From Clostridia bacterium (GTDB lineage: Bacteria; Bacillota; Clostridia; Oscillospirales; Acutalibacteraceae): a stretch of DNA of 64,000 nt. The notes beneath the pieces are model-generated. The model did not search any database and was not told the origin of the DNA. It worked only from the letters and a program-made list of their open reading frames with translations. The stretch is from positions 1 through 64,000 of the forward strand of contig JAFSIV010000008.1 of the NCBI GenBank assembly GCA_017439585.1, read 5' to 3'. Made by a program: the position numbers and the translations under genes. Shown here piece by piece: positions 7,567 through 16,207 of this stretch. The stretch's first letter is position 1, and the number at the start of each line of letters is the position of its first letter.

Positions 7567-9636
7567 TTAAAAAATCAGGTTGATTAAAAAACATAGCAAA
7601 ATGCCGATTAAGGTCGGAAGCAGAGCTGAAAGACAAGCTAACCTTAAACTACCTGTTTCTTTTTTTATGGTCATAAGGGTTGTTGAACAGGGCCAGTGGA
7701 AAAGGCAGAATATTATAAAGTTTATGGCGGTTTTTATTGTCCAACCATTCTGAATAAAAATATCTTTCATAATATTTAAAGAAGGTAGGTCGGTTAAAGA
7801 GGATGCCGAAAGATATCCCATTATTATAATAGGTATAACGATTTCGTTTGCGGGAAGTCCCAAAATAAACGCAAGTAAAATAACACCGTCTAGTCCTAAG
7901 AGGGTGGCAAATGGGTCTAAAAAAGCGGAAATATGTGCGAGCAGACTTAAATTTTCGATTTTTATATTTGCAAACAGCCAAATAATTATTCCCGCAGGAA
8001 TAGCTACCGTAACCGCGCGACCGAGCACAAATGCAGTTCGGTCTAAAAGCGAGCGGACTAATATTTTTAGAATTTGCGGTTTCCTGTAAGGAGGCATTTC
8101 TAAGGTAAACGCTGAGGGAGTGCCTTTAAAAAGGGTTGAGGATAAAATTTTAGTTGATATTAATGTGAAAAAAACACCGAGCATAATAACCAAGGTTAGC
8201 ACTAATGCTTCAAGCAAACTGCCGAAAAATCCGCCAAGCGTTACTATAAACATAGATATAATCGCAATAATAGCGGGGAAACGACCGTTGCAAGGAACTA
8301 AGCTATTAGTTACAATAGCTAGTATTCTATCCCGCTTTGAGTCAATAATTCTGCATCCTGTTACCCCTGCGGCATTACACCCAAAACCCATACACATAGT
8401 GAGTGCTTGCTTCCCACAGCTTCTGCAACGGTTAAAGGGTTCATCTAAGTTATAGGCTATTCTTGGCAAATATCCTATATCCTCCAAAAAGGTGAACAAG
8501 GGAAAAAATATCGCCATTGGCGGAAGCATAACCGAAATCACCCAAGAGGTTACTCTGAACGCGCCGTCTATAATAATATCTTTTATAAGATTTGGCAGTT
8601 TTAAAAAATTCAGAAAGCTTTCTAAAAGCTTTTCTATATATGAAAACAGAAAGGATAGTCCGTTTGAGAGATAGTTTGCACCGTAAATCGTAATCCAAAA
8701 AACGAGGCATAGACCTAAAAGCATAACAAAAAAACCTAGAAATTTATGGGTTAAAATCTTATCGGCTAATTCGGTGCGTTTTGAATAGCGGCTTTTAGTT
8801 TCAGATATAACCTCACCGGCCGTTTTTTCTGCCTTTTTAACCACCGCGCTTGCGATAAAATCGGAAATTCGATTTTCATATAAGCCCTCTTTTTTAAGAA
8901 AATCCCAAGCCTCCAAGAGCGCGGAATTTATTTCAGGTATTTCCATAATAGCTCTACCATTTGAGAGCTTAACATTTTTCAAAAACGAGCGGTTTTGTTC
9001 TAAAATCCGAAGACTTAAAAACCGCTTGTTTATATTAAAATCAAAGTTTTCAAGTGATTTTTCAATAATTTCAATGGCATTTTCGATAATTTCGGGATAT
9101 TCAATTTTAAAATCGGTTTTATTTTCTTTACAATTTAAGCTTTCTATTAAACCTGAAAGACTTTTCTTGTTTCTTGCTACTGTTCCAACAACCTTAACAC
9201 CTAAAATTTCGGATAATTTTTCTAAATCTATTTTCAGCCCTAAATTTTCAGCTTCGTCTAGTAAATTAACGCAGATTATAACATTGTTTTTAATTTCCAT
9301 ACATTGAAGTGCCAAAATAAGACTTCTCTCCAAACAACCGGCAGAGCAAACAACAACCGTTTTATCAATATCTTCAAAGCATAAAAAATCTCTTGCAACC
9401 GATTCTTCTGCCGAGTGGGTAAACAAAGAGTATGTACCCGGCAGGTCGACCATTTTATAGGTTGTTGAATTATTTTTAAAATAACCGATTGCGGTTTCAA
9501 CCGTTTTGCCTGCCCAGTTGCCCGTATGCTGTTTCATACCGGTAAGAGCATTGAAAACGGTGCTTTTGCCAACATTTGGATTGCCCATAAGTGCTATGGT
9601 ATTTTGAGGGCTTATTTCGGTGTTTTTAAGCTCCAT
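7567..9636 (-). CDS. feoB: FeoB-family metal transporter (copy 2, Cys-rich gate type)
   Basis: Second FeoB paralogue, 689 aa. G domain: GNPNVGKS (residues 18-25), DLPGTYSL, and NLLDE for G4. Membrane gate regions follow after residue 300. It is clearly a different lineage from the neighbouring FeoB: the first gate reads CRSCGKQALTMCMGFGC and continues into NAAGVTGCR, with many extra cysteines where the other has LSGKSFIPLLVATGCG. The start ATG abuts the feoA2 stop (TAA then ATG), so the two are translationally coupled. In some anaerobes a second FeoB carries Mn2+ rather than Fe2+; which metal applies here cannot be told from sequence. Confidence 0.93.
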   Translation of the reverse strand: MELKNTEISPQNTIALMGNPNVGKSTVFNALTGMKQHTGNWAGKTVETAIGYFKNNSTTYKMVDLPGTYSLFTHSAEESVARDFLCFEDIDKTVVVCSAGCLERSLILALQCMEIKNNVIICVNLLDEAENLGLKIDLEKLSEILGVKVVGTVARNKKSLSGLIESLNCKENKTDFKIEYPEIIENAIEIIEKSLENFDFNINKRFLSLRILEQNRSFLKNVKLSNGRAIMEIPEINSALLEAWDFLKKEGLYENRISDFIASAVVKKAEKTAGEVISETKSRYSKRTELADKILTHKFLGFFVMLLGLCLVFWITIYGANYLSNGLSFLFSYIEKLLESFLNFLKLPNLIKDIIIDGAFRVTSWVISVMLPPMAIFFPLFTFLEDIGYLPRIAYNLDEPFNRCRSCGKQALTMCMGFGCNAAGVTGCRIIDSKRDRILAIVTNSLVPCNGRFPAIIAIISMFIVTLGGFFGSLLEALVLTLVIMLGVFFTLISTKILSSTLFKGTPSAFTLEMPPYRKPQILKILVRSLLDRTAFVLGRAVTVAIPAGIIIWLFANIKIENLSLLAHISAFLDPFATLLGLDGVILLAFILGLPANEIVIPIIIMGYLSASSLTDLPSLNIMKDIFIQNGWTIKTAINFIIFCLFHWPCSTTLMTIKKETGSLRLACLSALLPTLIGILLCFLINLIF

Positions 9637-9870
9637 TTAAACCACCTCGTTTGTAACCAAAATATCGGCGCAATCGTTTTTTCTAATGGCAATAACCGCG
9701 CCTCTGATTAAATACGCCTTTGGGTTTCCAAATGGACTAATTCCTACGCATTTAACAAGACTTCCTTTAATTAACCCTATATCAATAAATCGGCGTCTGA
9801 TATTGCCGTTAGTTAGTATTTCGCTAACAACTCCATTCTCGCCGACCTTTAAATCTTTTAAAGCTTTCAT
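9637..9870 (-). CDS. feoA: FeoA-family protein (copy 2)
   Basis: A 77-residue FeoA/SH3-like protein: KALKDLKVGENGVV at the start, RRRFIDIGLIKGSLVKC, then PFGNPKAYLIRGAVIAIR. It is the partner of the second FeoB, whose ATG follows the stop codon directly. GGGGTGA lies 9 bases before the ATG. No TTAGC-N4-GCTAA site is seen upstream, so this pair is probably not under the same control as feoAB copy 1. Confidence 0.93.
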   Translation of the reverse strand: MKALKDLKVGENGVVSEILTNGNIRRRFIDIGLIKGSLVKCVGISPFGNPKAYLIRGAVIAIRKNDCADILVTNEVV

Positions 9871-9998
9871 TATAACGCTTCACCCCGATACATTTTATTC
9901 AGAGTTTGCGAATGTTGTTAAAAAGAAAGGCATAAACACTGTCCTTAAATCATATTAATTAAGTACAGAATTTTGTAAACTTATCGGGAGGAATATAT

Positions 9999-11477
9999 AT
10001 GACAAATTCAGGGATATATAAGGATATTGCCGAGCGGACGGGCGGAGATATTTATTTGGGAATAGTGGGGCCTGTGAGAACAGGTAAATCAACCTTTATA
10101 AAACAGTTTATGGATAAGCTGGTACTTCCTAATATGACTGCTGATTATTTAAAGGAAAGGGCAAATGACGAGCTTCCGCAGTCTTCCTCGGGCAGAACAA
10201 TTATGACTACCGAGCCTAAATTTATACCCGAAAAAAGTGCTGAGATAAGCATTGAGGACAATGCGTCAATGAATGTAAGGCTTATCGACTGCGTGGGTTA
10301 CATAGTACCGAGTGCATTAGGATATATCGAGGGAGACAGTCCCAGAATGGTTATGACTCCTTGGTACGAAGAGCCGATTCCCTTTAATATGGCGGCAGAA
10401 ATCGGAACGAGAAAGGTTATAAACGAGCATTCAACGATAGGTCTTGTTATAACAACCGACGGGTCTATAAGCGATATTCCCCGCGAGGAATATATGGATG
10501 CAGAGGAAAGGGTTATTTCAGAGCTTAAAGAGATAGATAAGCCCTTTATTGTGCTTTTAAACTGTATGTATCCCGATAGCGAAGAAGCAAAACAGACCGC
10601 TGCCGAGCTTAGTGAAAAGTATGGGGTTATGGTGCAGCCGATTAACTGCTTGGAGCTTTCTGAGGAAGATATAAAGCTTATCCTTTCGCAAATTTTGTTT
10701 GAGTTTCCTGTTAAGGAAATCGGCATTAGCTTTCCGCGTTGGATAAACTCTCTTCCATTAGACCATAAAATAAGAAACGGCATTATAAATGATATTAAGA
10801 CCACCGCCGCAAATATAAGGAAAATAAGGGATATAAGCGTTTTCGAAAACGGTTTTTCTAAAAATGAAAATGCCGATAATATAACGGTTGATAATATCAA
10901 TTTAGGAAACGGAAGCGCTAAAATTTCCATAAGAATAAAGCCGGAGTTGTTCTATAATGTTTTAACCGAAAACACAGGACTTAAAATAACCGACGAACAG
11001 GAGCTTATGGAAAGTCTTGTGAAACTAGCTCAAATGGAAAAGGAATATAAAAGGATAAAAGGCGCGCTTGATGAGGTTGAGGCAACAGGCTATGGCATAA
11101 TTATGCCCGATATAGATGAGCTTACTTTGGAGGAGCCCGAAATAGTAAAACAGGGCGGAAGATTTGGCGTAAGACTTAAAGCCTCTGCACCCTCCATACA
11201 CCTTATGAAAGCAAATATAACAACCGAGGTTAGCCCTATTGTTGGAAGTGAAAAGCAATCCGAGGATTTGGTTATGTATTTGCTTAGCGGTTTTGAGGAG
11301 GACCCAGTTAAGATTTGGGATTCAAATATTTTCGGCAAATCGCTTCATGACCTTGTTAACGAGGGACTTCATACGAAATTATCGCGTATGCCGGTTGATG
11401 CTAGAATGAGAGTTCAGGAAACGGTTGAAAGGGTTATAAATGAGGGCTGCAACGGATTAGTTTGTATACTTCTATGA
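9999..11477 (+). CDS. spoIVA: stage IV sporulation protein A (SpoIVA)
   Basis: Morphogenetic ATPase that polymerises on the forespore surface and anchors the spore coat. The 492 residues match the full family length. Walker A is GPVRTGKS (residues 24-31); the TRAFAC-like switch region (RLIDCVGYIVPSALGYIEG) and the family phrase TTEPKFIP are present. The C-terminal domain ends ERVINEGCNGLVCILL, close to the conserved cysteine-containing tail. GGGAGG stands 7 bases before ATG 9999. In the family it is expressed in the mother cell under sigma-E; an ATCATATT at 9946-9953 could be a -35 box but no matching -10 was convincing. This gene is direct evidence that the host makes endospores. Confidence 0.97.
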   Translation: MTNSGIYKDIAERTGGDIYLGIVGPVRTGKSTFIKQFMDKLVLPNMTADYLKERANDELPQSSSGRTIMTTEPKFIPEKSAEISIEDNASMNVRLIDCVGYIVPSALGYIEGDSPRMVMTPWYEEPIPFNMAAEIGTRKVINEHSTIGLVITTDGSISDIPREEYMDAEERVISELKEIDKPFIVLLNCMYPDSEEAKQTAAELSEKYGVMVQPINCLELSEEDIKLILSQILFEFPVKEIGISFPRWINSLPLDHKIRNGIINDIKTTAANIRKIRDISVFENGFSKNENADNITVDNINLGNGSAKISIRIKPELFYNVLTENTGLKITDEQELMESLVKLAQMEKEYKRIKGALDEVEATGYGIIMPDIDELTLEEPEIVKQGGRFGVRLKASAPSIHLMKANITTEVSPIVGSEKQSEDLVMYLLSGFEEDPVKIWDSNIFGKSLHDLVNEGLHTKLSRMPVDARMRVQETVERVINEGCNGLVCILL

Positions 11478-11505
11478 TATTAAATTAATTTATAAATAAT
11501 TATAT

Positions 11506-11534
11506 ATTGTCGTTCGTGCCACGACAGGCACGCC
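11506..11534 (+). repeat. small hairpin repeat, copy with compensatory change
   Basis: Matches the hairpin core of the large repeat but reads TGTCGT-TCGTGCC-ACGACA, followed by GGCACGCC. Compared with TGTCGC/GCGACA in the other copies, the closing C-G pair has become T-A on both arms, so pairing is kept. It lies just downstream of spoIVA. Confidence 0.8.
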
Positions 11535-11584
11535 ATTGTCCCAATTAGTACGGTATTGGTTAGGTATATTCTTAAAATAAAAAT

Positions 11585-11812
11585 AAGGGGCTGTCTCATT
11601 AAAGGAAATTTGCACAAACCCCGCCTCCCTCTGACGAGGGAGGTGGCACGGCATAGCCGTGTCGGAGGGAGAGAAAAGAAAAAAACTCACAATTTCGTAG
11701 TTTTTCTCTCCCTCAGTCTCGTTTCACTCGACAGCTCCCTCGTCAGAGGGAGCCGACTGTGATATTAGACTTTGCTGATTTGTGCATTTTAACCTTAATG
11801 AGACAGCCCCTT
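11585..11812. mobile_element. MITE-like palindromic element with nested inverted repeats
   Basis: A 228-bp non-coding element. Its outer ends are inverted repeats (AAGGGGCTGTCTCATTAA at 11585-11602, matched at 11793-11812), extending imperfectly to about 35 bp through a shared TGCACAAA. Inside lie hairpins CCTCCCTC-TGAC-GAGGGAGG (11624-11643), CACGGC-ATA-GCCGTG (11647-11661) and, inverted, CTCCCTC-GTCA-GAGGGAG (11735-11752). The inner set matches the ends of the DUF559 element at 18840-19278, but here only about 30 bases of A/T-rich sequence separate them. It looks like a shortened, gene-less derivative. It lies between spoIVA and the carboxypeptidase gene and could also terminate transcription from both sides. 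Confidence 0.82.
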
Positions 11813-11822
11813 GAATTTTTAT

Positions 11823-12947
11823 TTATTTTAAATTTTTATATAAATCTATTTGCCCATAAAAAGCAGGCCAACGAGACGAGTTGCCAAAGGTTACAACTAT
11901 ATATTCGTTTTTGGTTTCATTATGCTCGCCAAAGGAGGCTATGCAATAACCCGATTCGCTTACAAAACCAGTTTTTCCGCCTAAAATGGTTGCTGTTTCA
12001 GGCTCAGAGCCATACATATATTCGAAAATGGTGTTCGAAAGAAGCAAACCATCAGAATGTTGAGGGGTTTTGGTTGTTCTGTATTGATAGGTTGAAAGAA
12101 TTTCTTTGCAAAATTCATTGTTCATAGCAGCATTTAATATAACTGCCATATCATAGGCTGAGGAATAGTTTTGCTCGCTATGAAGTCCCGTAACATTATC
12201 GAAATGGGTGTTTTTAAGGCCTAAGGCTTTAACCTTTTTATTCATAAGGTTTACAAATTTTTCCTCGCTTCCTGCCGCCATAATGGCAAGGGCGGTTGCC
12301 GCGTCTGCCCCTGAGGGCAAAATCGTTCCGTAAAACAAATCTTTTACGGTTATAATTTCATCATTTAAAAAGCCTGCAACCGAAGCCTCCTTAACATATA
12401 GAGGGTCGGTTATTTCATAGCTCATAGTAAAGGTATCGTCTAAATCGGTTAAATGCTCTGCGGCTACAAGCAAGGTCATAACCTTGGTGGTAGAAGCGGG
12501 ATAAGCTTTTTCGTTTGCATTTCTTGCGGCGATAACCTTGTTTTCGGATAAACTTATGATAACGGCATTTTTAGCATCATTTGAAGATAGAATATCAGGA
12601 GTGTTTTCAGGGAAATCATAAGAGATTTTTTGAGGTTTAGGTTTATTCTCTTCAACTTTTTCTTCTGTTTTCGAGGTGGTTTCTAAATCTTTTGCCTTAC
12701 TGCCTGAGATTTTTTTAATAAGAAAAGCAGCACCGACAGAGGATATGGTTACTGTTGCGATAAGGAATAAACCGATAACCGCCAATACCCATTTTCTAAG
12801 CCTTAAAACCTTATAGATTTTAGGGCTGTTTTGAGGTTTAGAAGCAGATTTTTTGGGCTCTGCCTTTGGTTTGGAATTATTTAGACCTTTTTCCAGGTTT
12901 TCAAAATATTCACCGTAGCTCTTATCCTGCCACGAATTTTGCGACAT
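11823..12947 (-). CDS. D-alanyl-D-alanine carboxypeptidase (peptidase S11), membrane-anchored
   Basis: Penicillin-binding-protein-type enzyme that trims the terminal D-Ala from peptidoglycan stem peptides outside the membrane. A cytoplasmic N-terminus (about 50 residues, rich in Lys/Ser) leads to one membrane helix (53-77), a linker, and the S11 catalytic domain. The nucleophile motif is S152-TTK and the third box is KTG (GGKTGFVSES). The second box reads PSGADAA, so SGA replaces the usual SGN; this variant occurs in part of the family. The N-terminal anchor replaces the C-terminal amphipathic helix of DacA/DacF. GGAG lies 8 bases before ATG 12947. It is downstream of lemA and the TPM gene on the same strand. 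Confidence 0.9.
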   Translation of the reverse strand: MSQNSWQDKSYGEYFENLEKGLNNSKPKAEPKKSASKPQNSPKIYKVLRLRKWVLAVIGLFLIATVTISSVGAAFLIKKISGSKAKDLETTSKTEEKVEENKPKPQKISYDFPENTPDILSSNDAKNAVIISLSENKVIAARNANEKAYPASTTKVMTLLVAAEHLTDLDDTFTMSYEITDPLYVKEASVAGFLNDEIITVKDLFYGTILPSGADAATALAIMAAGSEEKFVNLMNKKVKALGLKNTHFDNVTGLHSEQNYSSAYDMAVILNAAMNNEFCKEILSTYQYRTTKTPQHSDGLLLSNTIFEYMYGSEPETATILGGKTGFVSESGYCIASFGEHNETKNEYIVVTFGNSSRWPAFYGQIDLYKNLK

Positions 12948-12965
12948 TGAAATTCTCCGTTCTTT

Positions 12966-13769
12966 CTAAAATCTGCGACCTGCGCCGCCGCCTCCAAATG
13001 AGCCTCCTCCACCAGAGAAGCCTCCGCCGCCACCAAAGCCACCTCTGCCTCCTCCAAATGAAGAACCTGAATAAAATCTGGGTCCACCCATAAAGAATAG
13101 CATTGGTCCCATACCGCCACCGCCTCGACGAGAGCCAAGAAGGGATATAATTACGATTAAAACTATAAGAATTATCCAAGAAATGATAACCTTTGAACCG
13201 TTTTTCTTTAAATTGTTTGTTTGAGGAAGGTCATCTATTTCAACATAAGATTCTTCGGGAGTCTGACCGTATGCGATATAAACCTCGTTGATTAAAGCGT
13301 TTGTAACATTATAAAGTCCTGCGGAAAAATTATCATTTTTAAGATAATCTAAACCATAGTAATCTATAATTCTGCCGGTTTTTGAGTCAGGCAAATCGCC
13401 TTCTAATCCATAGCCTATCTCAATTCGGATTTCTCGCTCTTTTACGGCTAGCAAAACAACAATTCCGTTGTTCTTTTCCTTATCACCAACACCCCAAGCT
13501 CTGCCTAAGTTTAATGCAAATTCTTCGGGTGTTTCACCATTTAAACTATCAACCGTTACAACAACCACCTGAGCAGTTGTTGCTTTATCCAAGGCGATAG
13601 CTTTGTTTAAAAGCGCGGTTTCATCTTTTTCGTTTATAACACCCGCAAAATCATTAACATAAAATTGCTCGGTTGGTTTAAGCTCTTTTCTTTCGTTTTC
13701 GCAGCCGCAAAAAACAAAACAAATTAAACACAAAACAACCAAGGTGCTTATTATTTTTTTAAAACTCAT
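12966..13769 (-). CDS. TPM-domain lipoprotein (YgcG-like)
   Basis: Predicted lipoprotein: a signal sequence ends in a lipobox with Cys23 (VFCGC). A TPM domain covers about residues 35-170 (FYVNDFAGVIN at its start, GIVVLLAVKEREIRIEIGYGLEG in the middle). One membrane helix follows near 195-212 and then a Gly/Ser-rich tail (GGGGFSGGGGSFGGGG). This is the YgcG/TPM_phosphatase architecture, usually paired with LemA, as here: the ATG lies 5 bases after the lemA stop. TPM domains act in membrane-protein quality control in plastids; the bacterial role is not settled. The Gly-rich tail is a normal family trait. Confidence 0.9.
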   Translation of the reverse strand: MSFKKIISTLVVLCLICFVFCGCENERKELKPTEQFYVNDFAGVINEKDETALLNKAIALDKATTAQVVVVTVDSLNGETPEEFALNLGRAWGVGDKEKNNGIVVLLAVKEREIRIEIGYGLEGDLPDSKTGRIIDYYGLDYLKNDNFSAGLYNVTNALINEVYIAYGQTPEESYVEIDDLPQTNNLKKNGSKVIISWIILIVLIVIISLLGSRRGGGGMGPMLFFMGGPRFYSGSSFGGGRGGFGGGGGFSGGGGSFGGGGAGRRF

Positions 13770-13774
13770 AGCGG

Positions 13775-14356
13775 TTAAAATTCAATCTGCGGAGCATTTT
13801 CGGCGCCATCTTGGGCTTCAAAATATTCCACTTTTTCAAAACCGAAAACAGAAGCTAATATGCTCTTTGGGAATTTTCTGATATTTGTATTATAGCTTTT
13901 AGCGGCTTTATTATAATCCTTACGAGCTATGGCAATTCGGTTTTCGGTGCCTTCAAGCTGGTCCTGCAAGGCAATGAACTGAGTGTTTGCTTTAAGCTCG
14001 GGATATGCCTCGGTTACAGCATTAACCCAAATGTCCAAAGCGCTCGAAAGTCTTGAAGAAGCCTCTGCCTGCTCGCCGGGATTATCAGCGCCGTTTAATG
14101 CGTTTCTAGCCTCGGTTACCGCTTTAAAGGTTTCGAGCTCGTGCTCAGAATAGCCTTTAACAACCTCAACTAAATTGGGAATTAAATCGTTTCTTCTTTG
14201 AAGCTGGGTTGATATATCTGAGGAGGCAGTTTCAACCGATTCACTCATTTCAACAAGACCGTTATAAGAACCGATAACTGCGCCTGTTAAAACAACACCT
14301 AATATTAAAACTGCTGCAACTATTGATAGAATAATTACTGTACTTTTCTTTTTCAT
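13775..14356 (-). CDS. lemA: LemA family protein
   Basis: A 193-residue membrane-tethered protein. One N-terminal helix (about residues 7-29) is followed by a long all-helical LemA domain with the family phrases NDLIPNLVEVVKGY and YPELKANTQFIALQDQLEGTE. First gene of the unit lemA-TPM-carboxypeptidase. Function of the family is uncertain, but the TPM partner and the wall enzyme downstream point to the cell envelope. Confidence 0.93.
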   Translation of the reverse strand: MKKKSTVIILSIVAAVLILGVVLTGAVIGSYNGLVEMSESVETASSDISTQLQRRNDLIPNLVEVVKGYSEHELETFKAVTEARNALNGADNPGEQAEASSRLSSALDIWVNAVTEAYPELKANTQFIALQDQLEGTENRIAIARKDYNKAAKSYNTNIRKFPKSILASVFGFEKVEYFEAQDGAENAPQIEF

Positions 14357-14441
14357 TTTGATTACTTCCTTTCAAAAGATATCTATATTTTACTATATTT
14401 AAACCAAAATTTCTACTATAAATTAAATATTTAACAAATTA

Positions 14442-14470
14442 TTGATTTTTTAGAAAAAAGAGGTTATTAT
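14442..14470 (+). promoter_or_regulatory. sigma-A promoter of sufC
   Basis: TTGATT (14442-14447), 17-bp spacer, TATTAT (14465-14470), 40 bases before the sufC start. Confidence 0.75.
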
Positions 14471-14510
14471 ATATATAAATATATATGAGTTTAAAAAGGC
14501 GGATTCTAAA

Positions 14511-15245
14511 ATGCTGGAGCTTAAAAATATTTCTTTCTCTGCCGAAGGTGAAAATGGCAAAAAGGAAATACTTAAAAATATAAATCTTAAAATCGGCGAT
14601 GGTTTTTCGGTTATAACCGGTCCAAACGGTGGCGGTAAATCAACCTTGGCTAAAATTATAGCAGGTATATTAAAACCAACCTCTGGTCAAATTTTGCTTG
14701 ACGGCGAGGATATAACCGATTTATCTATAACCGAGCGCGCAAAAAAAGGTATAAGCTTTGCTTTTCAGCAGCCTGTTCGATTTAAAGGAATTACGGTGCA
14801 TGACCTTATAAGTCTTGCCGCAGGCAAGGAAATTGGGATTACTGAGGCTTGCGATTATTTGTCTCAGGTAGGTCTTTGCGCAAGAGATTATATTAACCGC
14901 GAGGTTAACGCTTCTTTATCGGGCGGTGAGCTTAAAAGAATTGAAATCGCAACCGTTTTAGCCCGTTCTACCAAAATTTCCCTTTTCGATGAGCCTGAGG
15001 CTGGTATCGACCTTTGGAGCTTTAACAGTTTAATTAAGGTTTTTGAAAAAATGCATAATACATTGGGTGGCTCAATAATTATTATATCCCATCAAGAGCG
15101 AATTCTTAACATTGCCGATAAAATAATTGTGGTTTCTGCGGGCAATATTATAAACGAGGGCAAAACCGAGGATATTTTACCTGAGCTTTTAGGCAAATCA
15201 AAAGCCGCTTGCAAGGTTTTGGTTGATAGCATGGAGGGCGAATAA
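14511..15245 (+). CDS. sufC: Fe-S assembly ABC ATPase SufC
   Basis: Cytoplasmic ABC-type ATPase of the SUF iron-sulfur scaffold. Walker A is GPNGGGKST (residues 37-45), the signature is LSGGELKRIE and Walker B is KISLFDEPEAGID. The D-loop and H-loop (SHQERIL) are present. Length 244 aa is normal. It overlaps the next gene by one base (TAATG), so SufC and its scaffold partner are made together. No sufS, sufU or separate sufD is near, which fits the minimal two-gene SUF arrangement found in many strict anaerobes. Confidence 0.95.
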   Translation: MLELKNISFSAEGENGKKEILKNINLKIGDGFSVITGPNGGGKSTLAKIIAGILKPTSGQILLDGEDITDLSITERAKKGISFAFQQPVRFKGITVHDLISLAAGKEIGITEACDYLSQVGLCARDYINREVNASLSGGELKRIEIATVLARSTKISLFDEPEAGIDLWSFNSLIKVFEKMHNTLGGSIIIISHQERILNIADKIIVVSAGNIINEGKTEDILPELLGKSKAACKVLVDSMEGE

Positions 15246-16162
15246 TGAATAATACAGAGCTTGAACTATTAAAGATAATCGCCGATATGGATGAAAATGT
15301 TGGCGGAGCTTTCAATATTCGCGCAAACGGCGGTTTGGCTGCCAGAAATGTTACCGAAAATATTGATATTGTAACTAAAACCGATAAATCAGGTATAGAT
15401 ATTATAATTAAACCCAATACTAAAAACGAAAAGGTTCATATCCCTGTTATTATTAGCGAAACCGGTCTTACTGATTTGGTTTATAATGATTTTCATATCG
15501 GCGAAAATGCCGAGGTTGAAATAGTTGCCGGATGCGGTATACATAACTGCGGCGGCGAAAATTCAGGGCATGACGGTATTCATACCTTTTATGTTGGCAA
15601 AAATGCTAAAATTAAATATGTTGAAAAGCATTATGGCTCGGGTGAGGGAACAGGTGAAAATACTATGAATCCGACCACCGTTATCAATATTGAGGATGGT
15701 GGATATATGGAAATGGAAACCACCCAAATAAAAGGCATTGATTCGACCAAGAGGATAACAACTGCAAAGCTAGGCTGTGATGCTACTCTTGTTATTAAAG
15801 AAAAGCTTATGACTCATGGCAAGCAATACGCCGCAACCGATTTTACGGTTGATTTAAACGGTGAAAATTCGAGCGCAAATGTGGTTTCCCGTTCGGTTGC
15901 GAAGGACGATTCTTATCAGCTTTTCGTTTCCAAAATAAACGGAAACAATATCTGCTCAGGTCATACTGAATGTGATGCTATTATAATGGATAATGCTCAT
16001 GTTTCAGCAGTGCCTGAGATTACTGCAAATCATATTGATGCTTCGCTTATTCACGAGGCGGCGATAGGTAAAATTGCAGGCGAGCAGCTTATAAAGCTTA
16101 TGACCTTGGGACTTACCGAGCAAGAGGCAGAGGAGCAAATCGTTAACGGATTTTTAAAATAA
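15245..16162 (+). CDS. SufB/SufD-family Fe-S scaffold protein (minimal SUF)
   Basis: Scaffold partner of SufC, 305 aa. The middle holds the right-handed beta-helix of the SufBD family (VEIVAGCGIHNCGG, then IHTFYVGKNAKIKYVEKHYG), and the C-terminus holds the helical SufC-binding part (HEAAIGKIAGEQLIKLMTLGL, quoted in pieces: HEAAIGKI and EQLIKLMTLGL). It is much shorter than canonical SufB (about 465 aa), lacking most of the N-terminal domain. Conserved Cys and His in GCGIHNCGG may bind the cluster. With SufC alone upstream this is a two-protein SUF-like system. Cysteine desulfurase must come from elsewhere, or sulfide is used directly; that is inference. Confidence 0.9.
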   Translation: MNNTELELLKIIADMDENVGGAFNIRANGGLAARNVTENIDIVTKTDKSGIDIIIKPNTKNEKVHIPVIISETGLTDLVYNDFHIGENAEVEIVAGCGIHNCGGENSGHDGIHTFYVGKNAKIKYVEKHYGSGEGTGENTMNPTTVINIEDGGYMEMETTQIKGIDSTKRITTAKLGCDATLVIKEKLMTHGKQYAATDFTVDLNGENSSANVVSRSVAKDDSYQLFVSKINGNNICSGHTECDAIIMDNAHVSAVPEITANHIDASLIHEAAIGKIAGEQLIKLMTLGLTEQEAEEQIVNGFLK

Positions 16163-16207
16163 TTTTTTAATTATTTGAAAATAAAAATATTCTATGAGGT
16201 GATAAAA

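Noticed and set aside
9930..9998. Sigma-E promoter for spoIVA
   Set aside because: ATCATATT could be a -35 box, but no acceptable CATACANT-like -10 lies 13-15 bases downstream.
10298..10930. 210-codon minus-strand frame opposite spoIVA
   Set aside because: Shadow of spoIVA with a low-complexity Ser/Leu/Ile composition and no start signal.
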